The position numbers and the translations under genes are program-made. 64,000 nucleotides of DNA from Gemmatimonadaceae bacterium (GTDB lineage: Bacteria > Gemmatimonadota > Gemmatimonadetes > Gemmatimonadales > Gemmatimonadaceae): contig JADLCY010000004.1 of NCBI GenBank assembly GCA_020846935.1, positions 20,921-84,920 on the forward strand. The letters are read 5' to 3'. Under the pieces are notes generated by a model. It ran no database searches, had not been told where the DNA came from, and was given only the letters and a program-made list of their open reading frames with translations. This document shows, one piece after another, positions 16,705 to 26,589 of this stretch; within the stretch, counting starts at the first letter, position 1; each line of letters opens with the position of its first letter.

Positions 16705-18328
16705 GCCCCACGTGTCGGACCCCACGCGGCGGTCGTTCGTCGCCGCAGGGACGGTGGCACTCGCCAACGTGGCGATCGCCCGGCGCATGCCGGTGCAGGC
16801 GCCCACGTACGACCTCGTGGTACGCGGCGGGACGGTGTTTGACGGCACCGCGAGCGCTGGTCGCGAACTCGACGTCGCGACGCGTGACGGTCGCATGGCC
16901 GCGATTGGCCCAGGCCTTCCCGGCCGCGGCCGCGACGAGATCGATGCTCGGGGTCGCGCGGTCGCGCCGGGCTTCATCGACATCCATTCCCACGGTGATG
17001 GCTCGCTCGACGACGACCCGCGCGCGGAGTCGGTGATCCGACAGGGCATCACCACGATCATCGTGGGGCAGGACGGGTCGTCGCGTGGCGAGGATCCTGG
17101 CCAGCTGCGCCCCTGGCGCGAGCGGCTCGAACGCTCCAGGGTGGCGGTGAACGTTGCCACGATGATCGGGCTGGGATCGGTGCGCGGCGCCGTCGTCGGT
17201 GACGTCGATCGACCGGCCTCACCAACCGAGCTGCAGCGCATGGTGCGGATGGTGACTAGCGCCGTGGAGCAGGGAGCGTGCGGCGCGTCGTCGGGCCTCG
17301 AGTACACGCCCGGCGCGTTCGCGGGCCGCGAGGAACTGATCGCGCTCTGTCGTCCGCTCGCGGCCCGGCGGCTGGTCTACGCGACGCACATGCGCAACGA
17401 AGACGATCAGCTGCTGGACTCGATCGATGAGTCGATCGCGGTCGCGGTGGGCGCGGGGTGCGGGCTCCAGGTGTCGCACCTCAAGACGCAGGGGCCGCGG
17501 AACTGGTCGCGGCTCGGCGATGCGTTTGCGCGTATCGAACGCGCGCGGTCCACCGGGCTCGACGTGGCGTTCGATCGTTACCCCTACATCGCCTACCAGA
17601 CGGGCCTCACGAACATCTTCCCGGTTTGGAGTCGCGACGGGGGAACTAACGCGTTCCTCGCGCGCCTCGACGATCCATCGGTGCGCGATCGCATTCGCGC
17701 CGAGGCGCTCGCAAAGGTCGACCTCATCGGTGGCTGGGATCATGTGATGGTCGCTTCGGCGCGCGCCGTCGAGGATCGCGCGGCCGAGGGCAAGCGCCTG
17801 GGGGCGTATGCCGCATCGCTTGGCGCCGATCCGTATGCCACCGCGGTCGCGATGCTCAGGCGCAATCGTGCGAGCGTGGGCATGGTGGGCTTTGCGATGA
17901 GCGAGGAGAACCTCGATCGCATTCTCGCGCATCCGGCCGGCATGGTGTGCAGCGACGGTGGAGCGTATGCGATCGAGGGGCCGACACGACGCGGGAGTCC
18001 GCATCCGCGCGGTGGTGGTTCGTTCCCCCGCGTCCTTGGGCGCTACGTCCGCGAGCGCAAGGCGCTCACGCTCGAGCAGGCGATCCACAAGATGACAGCG
18101 TTTCCCGCGTCGCGGGTCCGGCTCTCCGACCGCGGTCGACTGGCGGTGGGACACGCAGCCGACCTCGTGGTGTTCGATCCGGGTCGCGTCGCCGACACGG
18201 CGACCTATGAGCAGCCGTTCCAGTATCCGGTGGGCATATCCCTCGTCGTCGTGAACGGCCAGGTGGCCCTGCGAGATGGTGAGCGCATCGGTGCGCACGC
18301 CGGTCGTCCACTGTCCGCTTCGTCCTGA
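16694..18328 (+). CDS. Exported amidohydrolase of the N-acyl-D-amino-acid deacylase (D-aminoacylase) group
   Basis: Product of 544 residues. A Tat-like N-terminus (DPTRRSFVAAGTVALANVAIA) precedes YDLVVRGGTVFDGTASAGRELDV, the usual opening of urease-type amidohydrolases. Metal motif HSHGDGS has His98 and His100. THMRNEDDQLLDSI, LQVSHLKTQG, DRYPYIAYQTGL and MVCSDGGAY match the D-aminoacylase/dipeptidase group. The position usually filled by a metal-bridging Cys (VGNCG) reads VGQDG here, with Asp127. The substrate may therefore differ from classic N-acyl-D-amino acids. It overlaps the phosphatase gene by 11 bases and is followed 11 bases later by another amidohydrolase. Confidence 0.85.
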   Translation: MAREPHVSDPTRRSFVAAGTVALANVAIARRMPVQAPTYDLVVRGGTVFDGTASAGRELDVATRDGRMAAIGPGLPGRGRDEIDARGRAVAPGFIDIHSHGDGSLDDDPRAESVIRQGITTIIVGQDGSSRGEDPGQLRPWRERLERSRVAVNVATMIGLGSVRGAVVGDVDRPASPTELQRMVRMVTSAVEQGACGASSGLEYTPGAFAGREELIALCRPLAARRLVYATHMRNEDDQLLDSIDESIAVAVGAGCGLQVSHLKTQGPRNWSRLGDAFARIERARSTGLDVAFDRYPYIAYQTGLTNIFPVWSRDGGTNAFLARLDDPSVRDRIRAEALAKVDLIGGWDHVMVASARAVEDRAAEGKRLGAYAASLGADPYATAVAMLRRNRASVGMVGFAMSEENLDRILAHPAGMVCSDGGAYAIEGPTRRGSPHPRGGGSFPRVLGRYVRERKALTLEQAIHKMTAFPASRVRLSDRGRLAVGHAADLVVFDPGRVADTATYEQPFQYPVGISLVVVNGQVALRDGERIGAHAGRPLSASS

Positions 18329-18339
18329 CTCCCAGCCAG

Positions 18340-21291
18340 ATGCTCCTGCATCTTCCACGTCCCGCCGCCTCAGGCGCGCTCCTCGCCGCCCTCGCCCTCA
18401 CGCCTGCCGCGCCGGCGCCGGGGCAGGCGCCAGCGGTCATCGATGTCACGGTCACGGAGGGCACGTCGATGTCGGTGGCCGCATCGCGCGACGGGCGCCA
18501 GCTCGCCATCGACCTGCAGGGGAGCATTTGGGTCATGCCGAGCAGCGGTGGGCGCGCGCAGCGCGTCACCGACGAGTACAACGATGCGAGGCAGCCCACG
18601 TGGTCGCCGGATGGCCGCGTGATCGCCTTTCAGGGATATCGCGACGGTGGCTATGACATCTGGGCCGTCGACGCGGACGGGACGCACCTCAGGCAGCTCA
18701 CGTCGGGACCCTTCGACGATCGTGAACCCACCTGGTCCGCCGACGGCCGTTTCGTCGCGTTTGCCTCGGACCGCGGCGGTTCCTACGACATCTGGCTGCT
18801 CACGGTGGCCACCGGCGCCCTGCGTCAGGTGACGCGTGACCCCGGCGAGGACTACATGCCCACCTTTTCGCCCGAGGCTGACGAGATCGCGTTCGTGAGC
18901 ACGCGGCAAGGAGCGCCAGCGGTCTATGCCGTGCAGGTGTCGACGGGCGCCGAGCGGAGGCTCACGACGACGAGCGGGCGATACGACGCCCCGTCGTGGG
19001 GCCCCGGCGGCGAGATCGTCGTTCACAACACCGCGCAGGGCGCGAGCCGATTCGAGCACAACGGCAAGCCGATCACCGCGGACGAAAACGTGTTCGCGTT
19101 CCGCGCGGGCTGGCTGTCGCCCGGCGAGATCGTGTACGTCGCGGATGGCCACATCCGGCGACGCTCGATTGCCAGCGGTGTGTCGGCGACGATCGACTTC
19201 TCGGCCACGCTGCAGGTCAGGAGGGCGGCGCTCACGCCGCGCCGGCGGGACACGCAATCCCGGGTGCCCCGCCGCGCGCTCGGTGTGGTGGCTCCTGTCG
19301 TCTCGCCCGACGGGCGCCAGGTGGCCTTTGCCGCGTTAGGCAACCTGTACCTCATGCCCGTGGGCGGCGCGCCGCGCAAACTCACCGACGACCCATGGCT
19401 GGACACCGAACCCGCGTGGTCACCCGACGGTCGGTATCTCGCCTGGTCGTCCGATCGCGGCCGTGGGACGCTGCTCGACCTGTGGGTGTACGACACGCAG
19501 ACCGGGACGTCGCGACAGCTCACCCGGGAGGGCACCTCGGCGATGGGTGCGGCGTGGTCGCCGGACGGCACGCGCATCGCCTTCCTCGACGTCGACGGGA
19601 TCTGGCGCCGGGCCAACGTGTCCGTGGTGGACGTTGCGACAGGCACCGTGACGCAGATCCACCCCTCGCTCTTCGGGCCCGGCGCGCCCACCTGGTCACC
19701 GGACGGCCGTCGCGTGCTGGTCGCCGCACTCGTGGCGTATTCGACGCGCTTTCGCGAGGGCACCAATCAGCTGCTCTCCATTCCGGTCGATGGTGGGCAA
19801 CCGACCGTGTACACGCCGGTGGAGCACCTCTCCATCGACTCGCGTGTGGGTGCGGGACCGGCGTGGTCGCCCGATGGGCGCCGCGTCGCACTCATCTATG
19901 AAGGGGTGCTCGCCGTGGTCCCGGTGGACGCCAGCGGTCGTCCCGTGGGACCGCCGCGTCGCCTGACCAACGAGATTGCGCACGCGCCATCATGGACCGG
20001 TGATTCGCGATCGATCCTGTATCAGTCCAACGAGCGCCTGCGCCTGCTCGACGTGGAGACCGGCGCGGTGCGGGACGTGCCCGTCGCGTTGAGCTATGCG
20101 CCGTCGATCCCGACCGGCCAGGTCCTGGTGCATGCGGGCCGGCTGATCGATGGCCGCAGCGACCGCGTACGCACCGACGTCGACGTGCTGATCCGCGGCA
20201 ACCGGATCGAGCGCGTGGTGCCGCATGCAACGCATCCGGCCGGTGTGCGCGTCGTCGATGCCTCCGGGCTCACGGTCATGCCGGGACTCATCGAGTACCA
20301 CACGCATCTGCAGAAGGACCTCGGCGAAGCGTCGTACCGGGCTTACCTCGCCTTTGGCGTCACCACGGTGCGAAGCCCCGGGAGCACGCCCTATGAAGCC
20401 GTGGAAGACCGCGAAGCCGTGGATGCCGGTGTGCGGCCTGGTCCTCGGCTCTTTGTGACCGGCTACCTCATGGAATGGAACCGCGTCTACTACAAGATGG
20501 CGGTGGCCGTGTCGAGCCATGCGCACCTCGATCTGGAGCTTGCGCGTGCGAAGGTGCTCGAATTCGACATGCTCAAGAGCTACGTCCGGATGCCCGACCT
20601 GCAGCAGAAGCGCATCATCGAGTTTGCGCACCGGATGGGCGTGCCCGTCTCGTCACACGAGGTATTCCCCTCGACCCTGTCCGGCATCGACGCGACCGAG
20701 CACACGACCGGCACGAGTCGTCGCGGGTACTCACCCAAGGCCGCGACGCTGCAACGTTCGTACGCCGACGTGGCTCAGCTCTTCGCCGCATCGGGAGTGC
20801 CACTCACGCCGACGCTCGCCCTCAGCGGCGGCGGTCTGCGACGCCTCCTGGAACGCGACACCACGCTGCGGCACGACTCGCGCTTTCGCCTGTACCCGGA
20901 GTGGCTGCAGGCGCAGCTCGCGGCCGGCGGGGCAGGCGGGGCGCCACCGGGCGCCGTGGACGCCAACGCCGGCGGGCGCATGGTGATGGGGCTCATGCGG
21001 GCCGGAACGCGCATCGTGGCCGGCACCGACACACCGAACGCGGCGACGCTGCACGGCGAGCTGTTCACGTACGTCCTGGCCGGCATGACGCCGTTCGAGG
21101 CGCTGAAGACCGCGACGGTCAACGGCGCCGCGCTGCTCGGGCTGGACGCAGGAACCATCGAAGCAGGTAGACTCGCCGACCTCGCCATCGTGAACGGCAA
21201 CCCATTAGAGGACATCTCGGCGACGACGCGCGTGCGGTATACCATCGCCAACGGTCGCGTGTTTTCCGTCGATGATCTCGTGAAGCCATGA
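18340..21291 (+). CDS. Secreted TolB-like (PD40) beta-propeller fused to amidohydrolase
   Basis: Product of 983 residues. After a signal peptide, residues 40-600 hold repeated PD40 blades such as PTWSPDGRVIAFQGY, PTWSADGRFVAFASDRGG, PAWSPDGRYLAWSSDRG and AAWSPDGTRIAFLDVDG. The C-terminal third is a metal-dependent amidohydrolase. It opens with ILVHAGRLIDGRSDRVRTDV, has MPGLIEYHTHLQKDLGE with His654 and His656, GVTTVRSPG, VPVSSHEVFPS, and the catalytic Asp in IVAGTDTPN, and ends PLEDISATTRVRYTIANGRVF. All catalytic positions look intact. This two-domain architecture is common in secreted hydrolases of peptide- or polymer-degrading bacteria. The stop overlaps the sulfatase start by four bases. 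Confidence 0.9.
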   Translation: MLLHLPRPAASGALLAALALTPAAPAPGQAPAVIDVTVTEGTSMSVAASRDGRQLAIDLQGSIWVMPSSGGRAQRVTDEYNDARQPTWSPDGRVIAFQGYRDGGYDIWAVDADGTHLRQLTSGPFDDREPTWSADGRFVAFASDRGGSYDIWLLTVATGALRQVTRDPGEDYMPTFSPEADEIAFVSTRQGAPAVYAVQVSTGAERRLTTTSGRYDAPSWGPGGEIVVHNTAQGASRFEHNGKPITADENVFAFRAGWLSPGEIVYVADGHIRRRSIASGVSATIDFSATLQVRRAALTPRRRDTQSRVPRRALGVVAPVVSPDGRQVAFAALGNLYLMPVGGAPRKLTDDPWLDTEPAWSPDGRYLAWSSDRGRGTLLDLWVYDTQTGTSRQLTREGTSAMGAAWSPDGTRIAFLDVDGIWRRANVSVVDVATGTVTQIHPSLFGPGAPTWSPDGRRVLVAALVAYSTRFREGTNQLLSIPVDGGQPTVYTPVEHLSIDSRVGAGPAWSPDGRRVALIYEGVLAVVPVDASGRPVGPPRRLTNEIAHAPSWTGDSRSILYQSNERLRLLDVETGAVRDVPVALSYAPSIPTGQVLVHAGRLIDGRSDRVRTDVDVLIRGNRIERVVPHATHPAGVRVVDASGLTVMPGLIEYHTHLQKDLGEASYRAYLAFGVTTVRSPGSTPYEAVEDREAVDAGVRPGPRLFVTGYLMEWNRVYYKMAVAVSSHAHLDLELARAKVLEFDMLKSYVRMPDLQQKRIIEFAHRMGVPVSSHEVFPSTLSGIDATEHTTGTSRRGYSPKAATLQRSYADVAQLFAASGVPLTPTLALSGGGLRRLLERDTTLRHDSRFRLYPEWLQAQLAAGGAGGAPPGAVDANAGGRMVMGLMRAGTRIVAGTDTPNAATLHGELFTYVLAGMTPFEALKTATVNGAALLGLDAGTIEAGRLADLAIVNGNPLEDISATTRVRYTIANGRVFSVDDLVKP

Positions 21292-22790
21292 AGACTGTAC
21301 CGTCCCTGCTCGCCGCAGTGCTGTTCGCCACCAGCGTGGGCGCTCAGCCCCGGACGCGGCCAAACATCGTGTTCATCTTCAGCGACGACCACGCCACCGC
21401 ATCGATCGGCGCCTACGGGTCACGGTGGAACCAAACGCCCAACCTCGACCGCATCGCGCGCGAGGGCATGCTCTTCAAGAGTGCGTTCGTCACCAACGCC
21501 ATCTGCGGCCCCAGTCGTGCGACGGTGCTCACCGGACAGTTCGGACATCTGAACGGCGTGCCGACCAACAACGACTCGCTGCATCCCACCACGCTCACGT
21601 TCCCGCGACTCCTGCGGGCGAGTGGGTACCAGACGGCCCTCGTCGGCAAGTGGCACCTCACGACACGGCCCGAAGGGTTCGATCACTACGAGATCCTTCG
21701 CGGCCAGGGCACCTACTACAACCCGGTGTTCTTCCGGTCCAGGGACACGACCCGGTTCGAGGGCTATACGACCGACGTCATCACCGACCGCGCCCTGGCC
21801 TGGCTCGCGCAGCGCGATCAGCGCAAGCCGTTTCTCCTCATGCTGCAGCACAAGGCGCCGCACCGGCCGTGGGATCCCGGCCCGGCGCATCTCGACCAGG
21901 AACGCGATCGCTATTTCCCCGAGGCGTATTCACTCTTCGACGACTACGCCACACGCGCCCGACCCGCGCGCGAACAGGAGATGACCATCGCGCGCCACCT
22001 CACGGATCGCGACCTCAAGTTCACGCCGCCCGCGGAACTCACGTCATCGCAGCTCGATCGCTGGAATCGCACCTACCTGCCGCTCAACCAGGTCTTCCGC
22101 GACTCGGCCCTCACCGATTCCGCCCTCGTGCGCTGGAAGTTCCAGCGCTACCTCGGCGACTACCTCCGCACCGTGCAGTCCGTCGACGACAACGTGGGCC
22201 GCGTGCTCGCCTGGCTCGATGAGAGCGGGCTCGCGAACAACACCATCGTCGTGTACTCCTCCGACCAGGGGTTCTTTCTTGGCGAGCACGGATGGTTCGA
22301 CAAGCGCTTCATGTACGAGGAGTCGATGCGCACGCCGCTCATGATCCGGTGGCCCGGTGTCGTGCGTCCGGGTTCCGTGAACGCGGATCTCGTGCAGAAC
22401 CTCGACTACGCGGAAACGCTGCTCGAAGTCGCCGGGGTGCGCGTGCCAAAGGCGATGCAGGGGAGAAGCCTGGTGCCTCTGCTCCGGGGACGCCGTCCCG
22501 TCAACTGGCGTGACGCGCTGTACTACCAGTACTACGAGTATCCCGCCGAGCACATGGTGCGGCGCCACTATGGGGTGCGCACCAATCGCTTCAAGCTCAT
22601 TCACTACTACGAGATCGACGAATGGGAACTGTTCGACCTCGAGCGCGATCCGTTCGAGATGAAGAACGTCTACGCGGTGCCCGAGTACCGGCACACGATC
22701 TACGCGTTGAAGCGTAAGCTTGGTCAGTTGCGCTCGGAGTATCGCGTGCCGGCCGTGGACCACGTGCCGTACCCCGAGGCGCGCCGGTGA
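21288..22790 (+). CDS. Secreted type I sulfatase (Cys-type)
   Basis: Hydrolyses sulfate esters, 500 residues. A short signal (LLAAVLFATSVGAQ) precedes RPNIVFIFSDDHA with the metal-binding Asp pair. The formylglycine motif CGPSRATVLTGQ starts at Cys73, so a maturase acting on Cys-type sites is required; none is in the window. Also visible are VGKWHLTT (Lys/His of the active site), LMLQHKAPHRPWDPGP, VVYSSDQGFFLGEHGWFDKRF and an aromatic-rich C-terminal subdomain (YYQYYEYPAEHMVRRHYG). The architecture matches bacterial aryl- or choline-sulfatase-like enzymes acting on polysaccharides or small esters. It overlaps both neighbours by four bases. Confidence 0.92.
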   Translation: MKTVPSLLAAVLFATSVGAQPRTRPNIVFIFSDDHATASIGAYGSRWNQTPNLDRIAREGMLFKSAFVTNAICGPSRATVLTGQFGHLNGVPTNNDSLHPTTLTFPRLLRASGYQTALVGKWHLTTRPEGFDHYEILRGQGTYYNPVFFRSRDTTRFEGYTTDVITDRALAWLAQRDQRKPFLLMLQHKAPHRPWDPGPAHLDQERDRYFPEAYSLFDDYATRARPAREQEMTIARHLTDRDLKFTPPAELTSSQLDRWNRTYLPLNQVFRDSALTDSALVRWKFQRYLGDYLRTVQSVDDNVGRVLAWLDESGLANNTIVVYSSDQGFFLGEHGWFDKRFMYEESMRTPLMIRWPGVVRPGSVNADLVQNLDYAETLLEVAGVRVPKAMQGRSLVPLLRGRRPVNWRDALYYQYYEYPAEHMVRRHYGVRTNRFKLIHYYEIDEWELFDLERDPFEMKNVYAVPEYRHTIYALKRKLGQLRSEYRVPAVDHVPYPEARR

Positions 22791-23464
22791 TCGACCCGCG
22801 CAGCGACGCCAAAGTCATCGACTCGTGGCACGTGAACGCCGACGCATGGACGCAGGCCGTTCGCGAGGAGCAGATCGAGAGCCGGCGACTCGTGACCGAT
22901 GCCGCGATCGTCGACGCGGTGCTGGCGCTCCGTCCAGCCACCGTGCTCGACCTCGGATGTGGCGAGGGTTGGTTGGTGCGTGCACTCCGTGCGCGCGGCG
23001 TCGCGGGCACGGGCGTCGACGCCGTCCCCGCTCTCGTCGAACAGGCGCGTCAGGCCGGTGGTGGCATCTTTGAAGTCGTCACGTATGAGGCGATCGCCTC
23101 CGGACGGTGGTCGACGACAGCTGACGTGGTCGTCGCCAACTTCTCACTGATCGGGCACGAGGCGGTGACGCGACTCCTGCATCGCGTACCCGCGCTGCTC
23201 CATTCGGGCGGCGCGCTCGTCATCCAGACCCTGCATCCCATGGTCGCGTGCGGCGACCTGCCCTATGCGGACGGCTGGCGCGACGGATCGTGGGCGGGAT
23301 TCTCCAGCGTGTTCACCGATCCGGCGCCGTGGTACTTCCGGACGATCGGGAGCTGGCTCGCGCTGCTCGACGCATGCGGCCTTCCGTTCGTACGCCTGCG
23401 CGAGCCTTTGCATCCCGCGACGGCGAAGCCGGCTTCGCTCATCCTGACGGCGCTGGCTGGCTAG
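22787..23464 (+). CDS. Class I SAM-dependent methyltransferase
   Basis: Product of 225 residues from GTG 22787, overlapping the sulfatase stop. Motif I is VLDLGCGEGWLVRALRARG. The acidic loop is GTGVDAVPALVEQAR, followed by DVVVANFSLIGHEA and LLHSGGALVIQTLHP, the usual post-I strands. No substrate-specific insert is recognised, though TLHPMVACGDLPYADGWR resembles small-molecule methyltransferases of the UbiE type. It is the last gene of the overlapping run, 82 bases before the SusC-type gene. Co-transcription with the sulfatase is likely, but a shared function is not evident. Confidence 0.85.
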   Translation: MIDPRSDAKVIDSWHVNADAWTQAVREEQIESRRLVTDAAIVDAVLALRPATVLDLGCGEGWLVRALRARGVAGTGVDAVPALVEQARQAGGGIFEVVTYEAIASGRWSTTADVVVANFSLIGHEAVTRLLHRVPALLHSGGALVIQTLHPMVACGDLPYADGWRDGSWAGFSSVFTDPAPWYFRTIGSWLALLDACGLPFVRLREPLHPATAKPASLILTALAG

Positions 23465-23546
23465 GGCCACCGGCGGTCGATAACATTTGCGACGCTGTTC
23501 CACCGCGCCGGCGGCTTGCGCCGAGGCGCACATCGGAGACGTTCGG

Positions 23547-26500
23547 ATGACCTTCAGGCCTGTTCGATGGCGTGCCGCGGTGCTGGCCATCGCGGCAATC
23601 GTTCCCACACTTGGTGCTGCCCAGGGCGCCACCGGGTCGGTACGCGGACGCGTGACCGACGCCGCGAGCGGTCGCGGGATTGCCGACGCGCAAGTCACCG
23701 TGGCCGGCACACGCGTCGGTGCGATGACCAATGCCAACGGCGAGTATGCGCTCGCGCAGGTTCCGGTCGGCGCGCGCAGCATCTCGGCGCGACGCCTCGG
23801 CTTCAGTCCCGCTTCGCTCGACATCACGCTGGCGGCCGGCGGAACCGCAACAGCGGACTTTGCGCTCCACGTGAGCGCGGTCAACCTCTCGGAGGTCGTC
23901 GTCACCGGGTCCGGCACGCCCACCGAACGGCGCAAGCTCGGGACGAGCGTGGCGGCGGTCGACTCCACCATCATCGGTCGTGCGCAAGCGGTAACGGTGG
24001 ACCAGGCACTGCAGGGCAAACTGCCCGGTGCGCAGATCACGCAGAATTCCGGCAGCCCGGGCGGCGGAGGCATTTCGGTGCGCCTGCGTGGCGTGAACTC
24101 GTTCATTTCCGGTTCCGATCCGCTCTACATCGTCGACGGCATCATCATCGACAACGGCTCAGCGCAGATGGCGGATCTCGGCGGTCGATCGAATCCGCAG
24201 AACCGCCTGGCCGACCTCAACCCTACCGACATCGAGCGAATCGAAGTGATCCGTGGCGCGGCTGCCGCGGCGCTTTACGGTTCGCGCGCCAACAACGGGG
24301 TGGTGCAGATCTTCACCAAGCGCGGCACGATCGGACGTCCGCGCTTCAACTTCACGTCGCGATACGGGTCGGCCGAGCTGCGTGAGCAGCAGCCTTTCAA
24401 CCTGTACCCGTTCGACCAGGCCGGCCGCCCGATCGCGAGGTTCAACTACCAGGACGACATCTTCCATCGCGCCGCGCAGCACGAGCTGAACCTGACCGTC
24501 GAGGGTGGCAACGATCAGACTCGCTACTTCGTGAGCGGCAATCGGTCCGACGAGGACGGCATCCTCCGGTCGACGTCCTCGCAGCGGACGGGTGCGCGGG
24601 TGAACCTGCAGCAGCAGCTCTCGTCGCGGCTCATCGGCAACGTGACCGCGAACTACGTCACGACAAAGAACCAGCTGCAGGCCTTTGGCGAGAACAACAG
24701 CTACGGCATCATGGGCTCGCTCTTCTTTGCCCCCACGCAAGTGGACTTCCGTCCTGTCAACGGCATCTACCCGCTCCCGCCGTCGCTCGGCACCAATCCG
24801 CTGCTCGCCATCGATCGCATCCGCAACCCGCAGGTGATCGAGCGGTTCATCGGGTCCACCAAGCTCACGTGGACGCCGGCCACGCGTCTGCTGTTCGACT
24901 ACACCATCGGCATCGACAACATCGGCGCCGAGCAGCGCCAGTTCGTCCCGCGCGGCGCCGTACTCGGCACCGCTCCCGACGCCACCGGGCGGTCGCAGTC
25001 GATCTTCCAGAACAACCGCGTGGTCAACCAGGACGGCGTGGGGACCTACACGTGGCCCACGCTCGCCGGACTCGAACTCCGCACCACCGCCGGATTCAAC
25101 TACACCGCGCAGCAGATCCGGACCACGAATGCGATCGCCAACGGTCTCGGCCCGGTGGGAGAGCTCATCAGCGCGGGATCGGTCTTCAACGCCGCGCAGA
25201 GCGACGTGCAGCTGCGCACGCTGGGCTTCTACGGTCAGCAGGAAGTGTCCATCGGTGATCGGCTCTTCCTCAACGGTGCGGTGCGCTACGATGCGTCGAG
25301 CACGTTCGCCCCGGACGAGCGCTGGCAGGTCTTCCCGAAATTCTCGGCGTCGTACGTGGTGACGGACGCGCGACCCGGCATGTTCAACAACCTGCGCGTG
25401 CGTGGAGCACTGGGGTGGGCGGGCAGCCAGCCCGGCATCGTGAACGCCTATTCGCAGTTCATCAGCTTTGCACCGGCCGCGTTCGCCGGGCGTCCCGGGT
25501 TTGCCAACGACATCACGTTCGGCAACCCGAGCCTGCGCAACGAGCGCGCGCGGGAATGGGAGGTTGGCGCCGAAGTGGGTGTGCTTGGCGGACGAGTGGG
25601 CGCCGAAGCGACGTACTACGATCGCCTCGTCGACGATCTGCTCTTCTTCCGGCCGCTCCCCACGAGCACTGGCTTTTCGCGGCAGTTCTTCCCTATCGGC
25701 TCGATGTCGAACAAGGGGTTCGAGCTGCTGCTCCGCACCAGCAACGTCGACATGCCGCGCCTTTCGTGGAACTCGACGTTCACGTTCACGAAGAACACCA
25801 ACCGCGTCGAACGCCTGGCGATCCAGGACTTCCAGTCGGCGGGCGGCTACCCCAACCGCATCCGCACGGGTGAGCCGGCTGGCGTGTTCTATGGGTCGTA
25901 TGCGGCGCGCAACTGCGTCACGGGCGCGCTGCTCCTCGACTCCCTGGGTCGGTATCGGCGCAGCAACCAGGCGGTCGACATGGGGGCAACGCCTGCGCAA
26001 CGCCGGGCCATTTCGGGTGGCACCTGCAACGATTCGCTGAACCGCGTCATCGGCGATCCCAACCCTGCCTGGATGGGTTCGTTGCTCAACGAGTTCACGA
26101 TCGCGCGGAAGCTGCGGGTGCGCATGCTCCTCGATGGCGTGTTCGGCAACGACATCATGAACCTGTCGACGCGCGCGCAGAATGCCGGCATCGCCTCCAA
26201 CTCAAAGGAGTTCGAGCGCGAGCTGCTGCCCTATGGCGATTCGCGCAAGCTGCCGCCGGGCTACAATGCGCGCACGCAGGGCATCTTCGAGTACTGGATC
26301 GAAGATGGCACGTTCGTGAAGCTGCGCGAACTGTCGGCGAGCTACACGCTCGACCTCCCGTCGGTGAAGCGCGTGTTCCGGGACGGCGTCGAGTTCACGC
26401 TGTCGGGCCGCAACCTGTGGGTGTGGACCGACTACAGCGGCTACGATCCCGAACTCAACCTCTTCGGCACCAACGCCGGCGGCATCGGCTCGGTGCAGAC

Positions 26501-26582
26501 GACCGCAGCCGACCGGGGCTTCGACTTTGGTGGCTATCCCATCCCTCGCGTGTGGTCGATCTCCGCACGCGTCACCTACTGA
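23547..26582 (+). CDS. SusC/RagA-family TonB-linked outer membrane protein
   Basis: TonB-dependent outer-membrane importer of 1011 residues from ATG 23547. A Sec signal is followed by a carboxypeptidase-regulatory domain (GSVRGRVTDAASGRGIADAQVTV). The plug follows: VDQALQGKLPGAQITQNSGS, then ISVRLRGVNSF, DPLYIVDGIIIDN and IERIEVIRGAAAAALYGSRA. The rest is a large barrel ending VWSISARVTY with a terminal aromatic residue. This is the SusC type, which works with a SusD lipoprotein lid encoded 7 bases downstream. The cargo is likely an oligosaccharide or peptide. The next genes do not identify it, although secreted hydrolases lie just upstream. Confidence 0.92.
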   Translation: MTFRPVRWRAAVLAIAAIVPTLGAAQGATGSVRGRVTDAASGRGIADAQVTVAGTRVGAMTNANGEYALAQVPVGARSISARRLGFSPASLDITLAAGGTATADFALHVSAVNLSEVVVTGSGTPTERRKLGTSVAAVDSTIIGRAQAVTVDQALQGKLPGAQITQNSGSPGGGGISVRLRGVNSFISGSDPLYIVDGIIIDNGSAQMADLGGRSNPQNRLADLNPTDIERIEVIRGAAAAALYGSRANNGVVQIFTKRGTIGRPRFNFTSRYGSAELREQQPFNLYPFDQAGRPIARFNYQDDIFHRAAQHELNLTVEGGNDQTRYFVSGNRSDEDGILRSTSSQRTGARVNLQQQLSSRLIGNVTANYVTTKNQLQAFGENNSYGIMGSLFFAPTQVDFRPVNGIYPLPPSLGTNPLLAIDRIRNPQVIERFIGSTKLTWTPATRLLFDYTIGIDNIGAEQRQFVPRGAVLGTAPDATGRSQSIFQNNRVVNQDGVGTYTWPTLAGLELRTTAGFNYTAQQIRTTNAIANGLGPVGELISAGSVFNAAQSDVQLRTLGFYGQQEVSIGDRLFLNGAVRYDASSTFAPDERWQVFPKFSASYVVTDARPGMFNNLRVRGALGWAGSQPGIVNAYSQFISFAPAAFAGRPGFANDITFGNPSLRNERAREWEVGAEVGVLGGRVGAEATYYDRLVDDLLFFRPLPTSTGFSRQFFPIGSMSNKGFELLLRTSNVDMPRLSWNSTFTFTKNTNRVERLAIQDFQSAGGYPNRIRTGEPAGVFYGSYAARNCVTGALLLDSLGRYRRSNQAVDMGATPAQRRAISGGTCNDSLNRVIGDPNPAWMGSLLNEFTIARKLRVRMLLDGVFGNDIMNLSTRAQNAGIASNSKEFERELLPYGDSRKLPPGYNARTQGIFEYWIEDGTFVKLRELSASYTLDLPSVKRVFRDGVEFTLSGRNLWVWTDYSGYDPELNLFGTNAGGIGSVQTTAADRGFDFGGYPIPRVWSISARVTY

Positions 26583-26589
26583 CCGGCGG

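Noticed and set aside
24159..26000. Open frame of 613 codons antisense to the SusC gene
   Set aside because: Shadow of the SusC frame with no signal or motif.
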